The translations under genes and the position numbers were made by a program. Of a DNA stretch of 64,000 bases, positions 56,616 to 64,000 are shown one piece after another. Source of the stretch: Notamacropus eugenii. Lineage: Eukaryota; Chordata; Mammalia; Diprotodontia; Macropodidae. The notes beneath the pieces are model-generated. The model ran no database searches. It was not told where the DNA came from and worked only from the letters and a program-made list of their open reading frames with translations. Location: positions 71,546,704-71,610,703 of the forward strand of contig NC_092878.1 of assembly GCF_028372415.1 (NCBI RefSeq). Reading direction: 5' to 3'. The stretch's first letter is position 1. Every line of letters begins with the position of its first letter.

Positions 56616-57174
56616 TGTATGGGACTGCTGGCCCAACTCATTTGAGTTAAAATATCTCATGCAAATCCTTTGATTTAGTTTCTACTTGCTGCACAGTAAA
56701 AGAATAATATGCATGGTTTTTTTCTTCCTTTTTGGACAATTGCTTAAATCCAAGTAGACCTACTTCTTAAACTCGATTGGTGTCAACTTTCAGTTTTCAT
56801 TCTTCAAAAAGAATATTGGTTTTGAGTACAAAAGAGCAAGGGATAAGCTTGGGCATGTAGGGAATGGCAGTTTTCCATGGCACTGTATCTTGAGGAAAGG
56901 CAGCAAGCACCTGGCAGGAGAAACTACTGTGAAGAAACTATGGGATAAAATCCAAACTGAAATCTCTAAATTAGTTGCATTCAGTTGTTCAACAGTTTTT
57001 CTTTATGCACATATTTTACTCTACAGGTATTTGATCCTGAACTCTACGTGGGTGAGCAGTTAATAGGAATAGTTCTTATTTGTTCAATGAGTAAATAGAT
57101 TTGACATCCATCCAATTCCTGGGAAATTCTAATACTATATCCATGACTTGTTTGTATTCACACTAGTATAATTG
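56616..57174. other. Unassigned stretch
   Basis: Nothing recognised. Confidence 0.4.
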
Positions 57175-57260
57175 AAAGAGCAATATACTTAGAGGAAGAA
57201 AAGGCTGTCTGAATCTGCCTTTGGTTCTTACTAGTTGTGCAACCTCAGCCTTTCACTGTC
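57175..57260 (-). mobile_element. MIR-type SINE fragment
   Basis: 'tgtctgaatctgcctttggt' and 'actagttgtgcaacctcagc' resemble antisense MIR core. Confidence 0.4.
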
Positions 57261-57889
57261 TGAAGTATTCCAGAAGGTTACCGTCAAACTCATAAGTCAT
57301 CTTGTCAGTAGTCATGTTATCTCAGAAGAATATATAGTTACAGAAAGTCATCCTATTGCCAGTCATATCCAACATAGGAGTCCAGGAAATTTAGTATTCC
57401 CAGAACTTCTAACTTTCCAGAGAAAGTTCTCCTGGAGAAAGATGCACAGAGTTCTCACATGCTGATCATTTGGGAAACAAAAGCTCCAAAGAGTAGAATC
57501 ACTCCTCTTAATATCTCCTAAATGGGGGCTCTTTCTAGATCAGTGACCAATACACTTTGACATAGAGGGTTTTGTGGGCCCTTGGGTGGGGTCCAAAAGT
57601 TATGTCTGTCCTTTACTAAGGAATCAAAACACCTGCTACATCCCCCATGAGTCCAATATATCCTCCAATGGGATTGCCTCTATTCCACATGTAAAATAGT
57701 TTACAAATGTTAAAGGATTACATAATTATTAATATTTGTTGTTAATTATATCTAGTTTCTAAAACCATTCTTAAGAGCTGGTCACATTAAAAATAATAAC
57801 AATGTCGAAGAAGCTTTGTTTTACAAGACTTTAAAAGTTATATTTTTAAGTAGCAACTTTCTCAAAGGTGACAGGAAGAAGGGAAGGAG
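57261..57889. other. Unassigned stretch
   Basis: Nothing recognised. The 76-codon ORF at 57235-57465 has no motif. Confidence 0.4.
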
Positions 57890-58150
57890 GGAAGGAACAT
57901 TATTGAACTTTTATTATGTATCAGGTACTACCTGAAGTACTTTACAGTATTCTCACTTGATCATCACAATAACCCTAGGAGGTAGGTGCAATTATTATTC
58001 CCATTTTAAAACTGAGAAAATTGAAGCAGGCAGAGATTAAGTGTTTTGTGCAGGACCACATAGCTAGTAAGTGCCTGTGAGTGAATTTGAACTCAGGTTA
58101 TCCTAACTCCAGGTCAAGTGCTCTACCCACTGTACCACCCAACTGTCTTA
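57890..58150 (+). mobile_element. MIR/MAR1-type SINE
   Basis: 'cttttattatgtatcaggta', 'aataaccctaggaggtaggt', 'gaccacatagctagtaagtg', 'tgaactcaggttatcctaac' and 'ctacccactgtaccacccaa'. Near full length. Confidence 0.85.
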
Positions 58151-58154
58151 AAAT

Positions 58155-58227
58155 TGGCACAGAATAAAAAACACTAGATCTGAACTCAGCATACCCAAAT
58201 CTGGCTCTCGTACTCACTACTTGTAAA
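58155..58227 (-). mobile_element. MIR-type SINE fragment
   Basis: 'actagatctgaactcagcat' and 'ccaaatctggctctcgtact' are a short antisense MIR piece between two sense MIRs. Confidence 0.45.
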
Positions 58228-58262
58228 TCATCATCATCGTCATCATCATCATCATTATTATC
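58228..58262. repeat. (CAT)n microsatellite
   Basis: About 11 CAT units with one CGT. The poly-Asp ORF on the minus strand is its translation. Confidence 0.95.
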
Positions 58263-58512
58263 ATAATAGTTAATTTTATATAACACTACTTTATACCAAG
58301 AATTTTATTAAGTACTTTAAAATTTTGATTTCATTTGATCCTCACAAAAACACTAAGAGATAGGTACTTTTATTGTACCCATTTTATGAATGAGAAAACT
58401 AAGGCAAACAACAGTTAAGAAACTTGCCTAGTCTATTAGGTCACATTTGAACTCAGTTCTTCCTGATGCCAGTCCCAGAATTCTATCCACTGTCATATCA
58501 GGTACCCTACCT
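58263..58512 (+). mobile_element. MIR/MAR1-type SINE
   Basis: 'tttatataacactactttat', 'cctcacaaaaacactaagag', 'gaatgagaaaactaaggcaa' and 'tgaactcagttcttcctgat'. Confidence 0.75.
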
Positions 58513-58519
58513 TGTATGA

Positions 58520-58682
58520 ACTTTATATATATTTTGCATTTATTTATTGTACACAGGTTGTTTTCCCTAGCAGAATAAAATCCTTATAAGGGCAGGGAAT
58601 GTTTTTATTTTTGTTTTTGTATGATCAGAACTTACCAGTGCCTGGCATCTACTAAAAACTTAATAAATGTTGTTGAATTGAA
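58520..58682 (+). mobile_element. L2 LINE 3' end
   Basis: 'cagaataaaatccttataag', 'ggcagggaatgtttttattt', 'ccagtgcctggcatctacta' and 'ttaataaatgttgttgaatt'. A clear sense L2 end. Confidence 0.75.
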
Positions 58683-60174
58683 CTAAATCTATTGGTCATA
58701 AGCACTGGTGAAGGGAGGTTCCACACCTCAAACTGCCCAAGACAAAGAAATGAAAGCCCATTTATGTATTCATGTATATACACATTCATTAACACTGCAG
58801 TTTTCATACCATGGACCCTAATTAACCTTCCCAAAATAGAATTTACATAATACTACTGCAAATATCATAAAAATAAATGTTATCAAACCTCCTACTTCGT
58901 TTCTAGCATAAGATAGAAAATAACACAATTTCTCTGGTATCCAGTCTTCTCGCTTATAAAGTGAAGAGATTAGACATCCTCTAAGGTTCTGTTCAACCTT
59001 AAATCCCATGATCTGCATTGAAATTGACTAGATGAAGATTTTACATGTGTCCCAGAAATGATTCCTCATTCAGAGAGACAGTTTCCAGACAGTAAACTAC
59101 TTGCCACACTGCCCCTCAGGGTCAAGGGCATAGCCAACTCTATAGTTAGACCTTGGAGGAATCAGGCTCCAGTTTGTCCTTCTGACAGATTCACTCACTG
59201 GTTACCTGTTTCATGGTGATCTCACCCCCTGAATGGATTCGTGTGCAGAATTATCATTTGTCATTTTCCATGCTACAGCTATTTTTATTTTTTAAGCCAG
59301 AGGACCATGGAGCATGTCAATGCAACACCTTTTTGCAGCTCCTGATTCACTTAAAAACTTACCCAAAAGCCAAGAAAATCAAGTGAACATTTAAAATGAG
59401 AACCCACAGTCTGTCCGTCTACCATGTAATGACTGAAACCGATCAATACAGCTTTAATTGCATTGCATCTTTCTCTCCTTCAAGAACATGGTTCACAAAG
59501 GGAAAACTGAAAATGTTACATCTGGTCCTTTTTTTCCTCCCTTCCTAATATCTCACCTTACTTGTTTTTTTTCTAGCACATCTAATTTTAAAACATAAAT
59601 AACCTCGACAGGAACTAAAATGGATTTTTACAATGCAGTAGTGATAAAATAATGAACTTTGCTAGGTCCTGATTCACGTAAGGCTTGCTATATGCTTTAT
59701 TTCAAACACAAAATATTATTTTTATGACATAACTCTAAGAGTCAGCTGTAAGAGTTGAATGAAGCATACCATAAGAGAAACTTGATTAGGCAATAAGGTA
59801 ATAAGATATAAAATCTCAATGAGGTTTGTTTGATAAATCATATTTTAGGTCTGCTACAATCACCAATCTTAAATATGCCCCTAACAGATTATATGGGGTC
59901 AATTACTTCTAGTGATGCTATAGCAAATCATAATTTCCTGTTGACTGCTTGTTTACTGGTAGGAAGAATTATCTTTTTTCTATTTAGGACATATGATGGA
60001 GGTGCTGCTGAACGAGAATTTGCAAGAGTAGGTTCAATTAAATAAAAACACTAGCCAGACAGAAGGCTTTTTATTTTATGAATTTCTGAATGACATGCCA
60101 ATTTTAATTTAGGTTTGTTTGATCTTTTTGTTTGAAGTTTTCTTTTCTGTGCATACACAAATATATTTACTTGG
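58683..60174. other. Unassigned stretch
   Basis: About 1.5 kb without a gene. 58930-59020 ('agattagacatcctctaagg', 'ccttaaatcccatgatctgc') looks like the end of a minus-strand MIR relative. The 71-codon ORF at 59830-60045 has no motif. Confidence 0.4.
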
Positions 60175-60335
60175 CTTTTTTTTTACCTGTTTAATTCTCC
60201 TGACACCAACCCCAATTGAATGGAAGGTCCCTAAGGCCAGGGATTGCTTGATTTTTCTCTTTATAACCTGAGAGTTCAGCCTAGTGCCTGACACAGGGGA
60301 AGGACTTAATAAATGTTTATTTAAATGAATTGTTG
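60175..60335 (+). mobile_element. L2 LINE 3' end
   Basis: 'gaatggaaggtccctaaggc', 'cagggattgcttgatttttc', 'cctagtgcctgacacagggg' and 'ttaataaatgtttatttaaa'. Confidence 0.7.
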
Positions 60336-60944
60336 TTGTTTTCCTGACATATACAAATGCATGGTTCATTTTCAGAATATAAAGATCTACAATTAAACTC
60401 TTTTAAATTAAATACAATTAAACATCCAGAAAAACTTCAAGGTTACCTGCAAAAATGAAAAAAAAAACTAATCCATATCATTTATGTATTTGTAAGGGAT
60501 CCTATCTTTGATCCAATAATTAAGATGAAAGTGCCTCAGAGAACAGCTGCTGGAGAGCCCTCAGGTAACCTACAAACCAGAATGATCTGCATTAAATTTT
60601 TACATTGACACAATAGGGGCATTTCCTTTTGCTTTAGTTAAAAAAAAAAAAGTAGGATCCAGTATGGCACTTATTAAATGTGTTAAGCAATCTATGAAAC
60701 TCTCCTAGGAAGTAAATGCAGGCATTATTGGTGCTCAAGAAATAGGTAGGTTTATCCAATATTCTACAAAATATTGAACAACAGTCCCTTCTCTTTTTGC
60801 TATACTAATGCCTGCTTCAAATATCACACTTTCTCTACCTACAGTACCACACTGGATTTATTTCAGAAGACAGAGAGAGGCAGTAGAAAAGAAGTTTTGA
60901 AAGGATTCACTGAGTAAAGGAAAAGTCTTCATTAAAAAAAAATA
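60336..60944. other. Unassigned stretch
   Basis: Nothing recognised. Confidence 0.4.
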
Positions 60945-61200
60945 GCAGCTAGGTGTTGCAATGGATGAAACAATGGCCATGGAGTCAAGAGGACCTGAGT
61001 TCAAATTAGACCTCAGACACTTACTAATTGTGTGACCCTGGGCAAGTCACTAATCCTGTTTGTTTCAGTTCCTGATCTGTCAGATGAGCTAGAGAAGGAA
61101 ATGAAAAAACATTCCAGTATCTTTGCCAAGAAAACCCCAAATAAGATCACAGAAAGTTGGACATTACTGAAGTGACTTAACAGCAACAACTACTTCAACA
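60945..61200 (-). mobile_element. WSINE1-type CORE-SINE
   Basis: Antisense full-length copy: 'agcagctaggtgttgcaatg', 'gagttcaaattagacctcag', 'gtgaccctgggcaagtcact', 'ctttgccaagaaaaccccaa' and 'gaagtgacttaacagcaaca'. Confidence 0.88.
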
Positions 61201-61204
61201 ACAG

Positions 61205-61440
61205 TAAAAGCAAAAACAAAGGAGGAGTAGGAAGGAGGAGGGAAAATGGGGGAGTTAAAAGAGAGAGAAATAGGGAAAGAAGAAGGGAGATGAGAAAGAG
61301 GGGAGAGGGAAGTTGGAGAGGGATGAGGGAGAATGGGGAGAGAAAAGGAGGAAGGGGAAGACTAGGAGAAGGAGATGAGGAGGGGAAAGACAAGAGATGC
61401 AAAAAAGGAAGATGAAGGATGAGGGAGAGAAGTTGGAGAA
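61205..61440. repeat. Polypurine tract (GGGAGA/GAGG-rich)
   Basis: About 235 bp that is almost entirely A and G on the plus strand, with many GGGAGA and GGAGAA units. Such tracts can form triplex DNA and stall replication. Its segment 61283-61310 recurs exactly at 62599-62626. The Ser/Leu/Pro-rich minus-strand ORF at 61402-61190 is a by-product. Confidence 0.9.
61283..61310. repeat. 28-bp block, possible template for the LDHA insertion
   Basis: Identical base for base to 62599-62626, in the same orientation and 1,316 bp away. It sits naturally in the polypurine tract, so this is the likely source copy. Confidence 0.85.
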
Positions 61441-61496
61441 TGGGGGCAGGTAGTCACTAAAGTAAAGTAAAATAAATTTTGAAAAAGGAAGTAGAG

Positions 61497-61508
61497 GGAT
61501 GAAAACTT
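61497..61508. repeat. Target-site duplication of the LDHA retrocopy, left
   Basis: 'ggatgaaaactt' matches 'ggatgtaaactt' at 63269-63280, 11 of 12 bases. It abuts the poly(A) (plus-strand T run). Confidence 0.8.
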
Positions 61509-61629
61509 TTTTTTTGATCAGTTATTTGTTGTTTATTCAGTATTTAGGGTTAGCATGACACGAGGAATTGGTTGTGTTGTTCTCCATATACAGATCTTTT
61601 TATATATTATGGAAATTTGCAACTATTGA

Positions 61630-61692
61630 TATATATATATCATATATAAATATATACATATATATAACATATATATATATAACAAATATATA
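61630..61692. repeat. (TA)n-rich tract in the retrocopy 3' UTR
   Basis: TATATA and CATATA blocks directly beside the palindrome. They are absent from the LDHA 3' UTR as I remember it and were probably gained after insertion. Confidence 0.85.
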
Positions 61693-61740
61693 ACCTGATT
61701 TTGTCTGCCTATGTGTACACATAGGCAGACAAAATCAGGT
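61693..61740. repeat. Perfect 48-bp palindrome, no spacer
   Basis: Bases 61693-61716 are the exact reverse complement of 61717-61740. The arms hold mixed sequence ('acctgattttgtctgcc', then 'tatgtgt'), so this is not a simple repeat. It lies in the retrocopied LDHA 3' UTR. One arm aligns loosely with native UTR; the other looks like an inverted duplicate. Confidence 0.95.
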
Positions 61741-62169
61741 CCTCTAGAAAGGTGATACATGGGGGTCATGCTGTAGTGCCCTAATGAAGGGGAGCATAAA
61801 GGTAATCAATGCATCAATAAAGAATTACTACTGTATGGTGTTTTGCATCCAGGAGTGTTATCTTCTGGACCTAAGAGAACTTGTAGCACCTACATGCAAA
61901 GCAAGTAGTTTATATACCTGTGGGGCACTGGCTCTGCTTGACACCAACCACTGAGACTATACAGGTCATATTCAGCATCATATGCAAACTACAACAGGGT
62001 TCTATTCCCCATTTCTAACTTTAGGAAGAAATAAGAGTATGTTCACAGATTTTACACTTTTGGTGTTTAGTCACTAATCAGAGGAAGGATTTGGTCTATC
62101 TGAGAAGCAGATCATACATAACTCCTCAACCCCTGTCCTGTTCTCTTTATGGCAGCACATTCAAAGGCT

Positions 62170-63196
62170 TTAAAATTTCAGCTCCTTGTGGATTCCCCAA
62201 AGAGTATCTGCGCTCTTCTTTAAATGGCTCTCCTCCTCCAGATTTAGGTTGACCTTCACCACATCTGAAATGCCATTCTGCCCCAAGACACATGGGACCC
62301 TAAGAAAGACATCCTCTTTAATGCCATATAGGCCCTTAATCATGTTGGAAATTGGATGTACTCTCCTAAGATTCTTCATAATGCTTTCTGCCAGACCTGC
62401 CACAGACAAGCCAATGGCCCAGGAAGTGTAGCCCTTCAGTTTGATTACCTCATAAGCACTTTCAACTACCTGTTTATGAACATCTTTCCAATTTGCTACA
62501 TCAGCATCAGTTCCCAAAGAAGGATGAAGATTCTTTAGAGACACACCAGCAAGATTCACACCACTTCACACAGGAACACTGGAGTCTCCATGTTCCCCAA
62601 GGGAGATGAGAAAGAGGGGAGAGGGACATCCATCCATGACAACTTGAAGAATGGACACCAAGTGTCTCCCCCATTAGGTAACAGAAATGGGTAGAATCCA
62701 GATTACAACCACTTCCAATAACATGGTGCTTAGGAAAACCACTTAGCTTCCAGGCCACATATGTCAAAATATCCACTGGATTGGAAACAATAAGCAGCTT
62801 GCAATTAGAGCTGTATTTAACAATAATGGGAATGATGAATTTAAAGATATTCATATTATGCTGGACCAAATTAAGACAACTTTCTCTCTCTTGTTGACGT
62901 GCCCCAGCCGTAACAATTAACAGCTTTGAGTTTGCAGTCACACCGTAGTCTTTTCCAGAAACAATCTTTGGCATTTTGAGGAAAGGGCTGCCACATTGGA
63001 GATCCATCATCTCTCCCTTTAGTTTGTCTTCTATTACATCAACTAGGGCAAGTTCATCAGCCAATTCCTTTGTCAGGATACTAATGGCACATGCCATGCT
63101 AATTGCACCAACCCCAAGAACAGTGATCTTGTTCTGGGGAACCTGGTCCTTCTTTAGGACATTCAAGATAAGCTGATCCTTGACAGTTGATACCAT
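62170..63196 (-). pseudogene. LDHA: LDHA processed pseudogene (lactate dehydrogenase A)
   Basis: LDHA converts pyruvate and NADH to lactate and NAD+ in the cytosol. The copy starts '[20 protein letters not shown]' and shows 'GVGAIS' for the NAD-binding GVGAVG, '[20 protein letters not shown]', '[20 protein letters not shown]', '[20 protein letters not shown]', '[20 protein letters not shown]' and the active-site 'SCHGW'. A net 25-bp insertion at about 62600-62627 shifts the frame, and the downstream frame then meets a stop where VPVW should have its Trp. The C-terminal part reads '[17 protein letters not shown]', then '[20 protein letters not shown]', and ends 'WGIHKELKF'. The mobile-loop Arg (ESR to ESC) and the substrate-binding Arg (SARFR to STHFC) are also lost. 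No introns are present. It is A-type rather than B-type by 'PQNKITV', 'VPV' and the 3' UTR. Dead. Confidence 0.95.
62599..62626. repeat. 28-bp block inside LDHA, copy of 61283-61310
   Basis: Purine-rich on the plus strand and foreign to LDHA. It lies where the functional gene runs directly from the codons of HGW into LGEHG. The inserted block is the main reading-frame break. Confidence 0.85.
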
Positions 63197-63268
63197 TTTG
63201 GAGGGTAGCTGGTCAGGCTGAAAAAGTTCTGAGATAGATGTGAGGTTGCTGCTCCCAGGCTCGCACCA

Positions 63269-63280
63269 GGATGTAAACTT
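63269..63280. repeat. Target-site duplication of the LDHA retrocopy, right
   Basis: 'ggatgtaaactt', partner of 61497-61508, directly upstream of the retrocopy's 5' end. Confidence 0.8.
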
Positions 63281-63339
63281 CTTAAGGACAAAGATAGACT
63301 TTCATTTTTACCTTCCTATTCCTGGGTAACAAGCAGTGC

Positions 63340-63510
63340 CTTTTTGATAGTCTTGGAAAGGACCTTAACCACCTGCTAGCCCAATTTCCGCATTTTATAG
63401 ATGAGAAAACTGAAAGAGAGAACAATATGGCTAAGTTCACACAGGTAGTAACAAGCAGAGCCAGTATTTGAATTCATTTCCTCTATTTGAAAATCCATAG
63501 TGTTGCCCAC
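63340..63510 (+). mobile_element. MIR-type SINE fragment
   Basis: 'cttggaaaggaccttaacca', 'gcattttatagatgagaaaa', 'agttcacacaggtagtaaca' and 'gtatttgaattcatttcctc'. A MIR relative, sense strand. Confidence 0.6.
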
Positions 63511-63599
63511 TAAATTGGGTCACCACTTCATAAGGGTCTTATATATCAGGTTTTTCTCTATTTCATTGACCAACAATACTATTATTGTTCCGTTATCTC

Positions 63600-63818
63600 T
63601 GTATTTTCATGACACTATTTGGAGTTTTTCTTGGCAGATATACTATAGTGGTTTACCACTTCCTTCTCCTGTTCATTTTGCAGATGTAGAAACTGAGGCA
63701 AACAGGGTAAAGTGATTTGCCCAAAGTCACACAGCTAGAGTCTGAGTCTGGATTTGAATTCAGGTCTTTCTGACTCCACACCCAAAGGTCTCTCCTCTGT
63801 GCCACCTAGTTACCTGTA
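63600..63818 (+). mobile_element. WSINE1-type CORE-SINE
   Basis: 'tgacactatttggagttttt', 'cttggcagatatactatagt', 'gtagaaactgaggcaaacag', 'caaagtcacacagctagagt', and the end 'tctgtgccacctagttacct'. Confidence 0.85.
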
Positions 63819-64000
63819 ACAAGGGTACACTAACACGTTCTTCTTCTAGCATATATATCTTTTAGATTCTAGGGTAGATGGGAGACTAGTGATGGAATAT
63901 TCCTCCAGAAGAGTCAGCATCCCATGATTCTCATTAGTCATCTTTATTTTACACAAACACAGTCAGAGAAAGGTGCTGTATCAAGGGATCAGCACATATG
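63819..64000. other. Unassigned end of window
   Basis: Nothing recognised. Confidence 0.4.

Larger units (their letters stand above)
61509..63268 (-). mobile_element. Processed LDHA retrocopy, complete insertion
   Basis: The full cDNA-like unit on the minus strand has a short 5' UTR (63268-63197), an intronless coding region (63196-62170), a 3' UTR, an AATAAA at 61537-61532 and a poly(A) of about 9 at 61515-61507. It is flanked by a 12-bp target-site duplication. The terminal 3' UTR ('taaaaagatctgtatatg', 'acaacacaaccaa') resembles the end of mammalian LDHA mRNA. All of this is the signature of L1-driven mRNA retroposition. Confidence 0.9.

Noticed and set aside
62170-63196. Two separate LDH-like genes, suggested by two open frames
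   Set aside because: They are consecutive parts of one LDHA reading frame separated by an insertion, within a single retrocopy bounded by one target-site duplication.
62170-63196. LDHB or LDHC origin
   Set aside because: Residues such as PQNKITV, SKLL, VPV and the KELKF ending, and the 3' UTR, fit LDHA better than LDHB. LDHC was not formally excluded.

Overview
This window looks like intergenic or deep-intronic DNA from a marsupial, most likely an Australian one. The evidence is the repeat population: CORE-SINEs of the WSINE1 type, MIR/MAR1-type SINEs, many L2 and CR1/L3 LINE fragments, marsupial-type L1, and three full-length 'half-L1' (HAL1) elements that carry an L1-type ORF1 but no ORF2. 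Species and repeat-family names come from remembered consensus sequences, not a database search. I found no intact protein-coding host gene, no rRNA, tRNA or snRNA gene, no CRISPR array and nothing bacterial. Most open reading frames are LINE remnants, microsatellite translations or chance.

Layout. 1-4450: CR1 and L2 fragments, a (CA)n tract, and a WSINE1 inserted in an older MIR. 4453-9825: a full-length minus-strand HAL1 (A) split by a second full-length minus-strand HAL1 (B), each with target-site duplications. 9.8-14.2 kb: mostly unassigned AT-rich DNA with microsatellites. 14240-17023: a third full-length HAL1 (C), plus strand, with a decayed but readable ORF1. 18.5-23.5 kb: two 5'-truncated L1 copies flanking a foldback repeat. 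23.8-35.1 kb: CR1, SINEs, long simple repeats, two hAT-like DNA transposons and old L1 tails. 36.4-42.6 kb: an L1 5' fragment, an L1 3' end, L2, and a CR1 fragment with reverse-transcriptase sequence. 42.5-46.3 kb: one speculative exon, one unidentified short ORF, L2 copies and a mariner-type MITE filled with a microsatellite. 46.3-61.2 kb: L2, MIR, WSINE1 and CR1 copies, a probable solo LTR and simple repeats. 61509-63268: a processed LDHA retropseudogene on the minus strand with poly(A), polyadenylation signal and target-site duplication. SINEs close the window.

The elements do not form a pathway. They record layered retrotransposition. L1-type machinery is the expected source of the HAL1, SINE and LDHA insertions; A-rich tails or short target-site duplications are visible for several of them. 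I see no new biological system. The best leads are mutational. The LDHA retrocopy carries a perfect spacerless 48-bp palindrome in its 3' UTR, and a net 25-bp insertion that matches 28 bp of a purine tract 1.3 kb away. Both resemble template-switch replication errors. A second perfect palindrome, of 54 bp, sits in HAL1 A.
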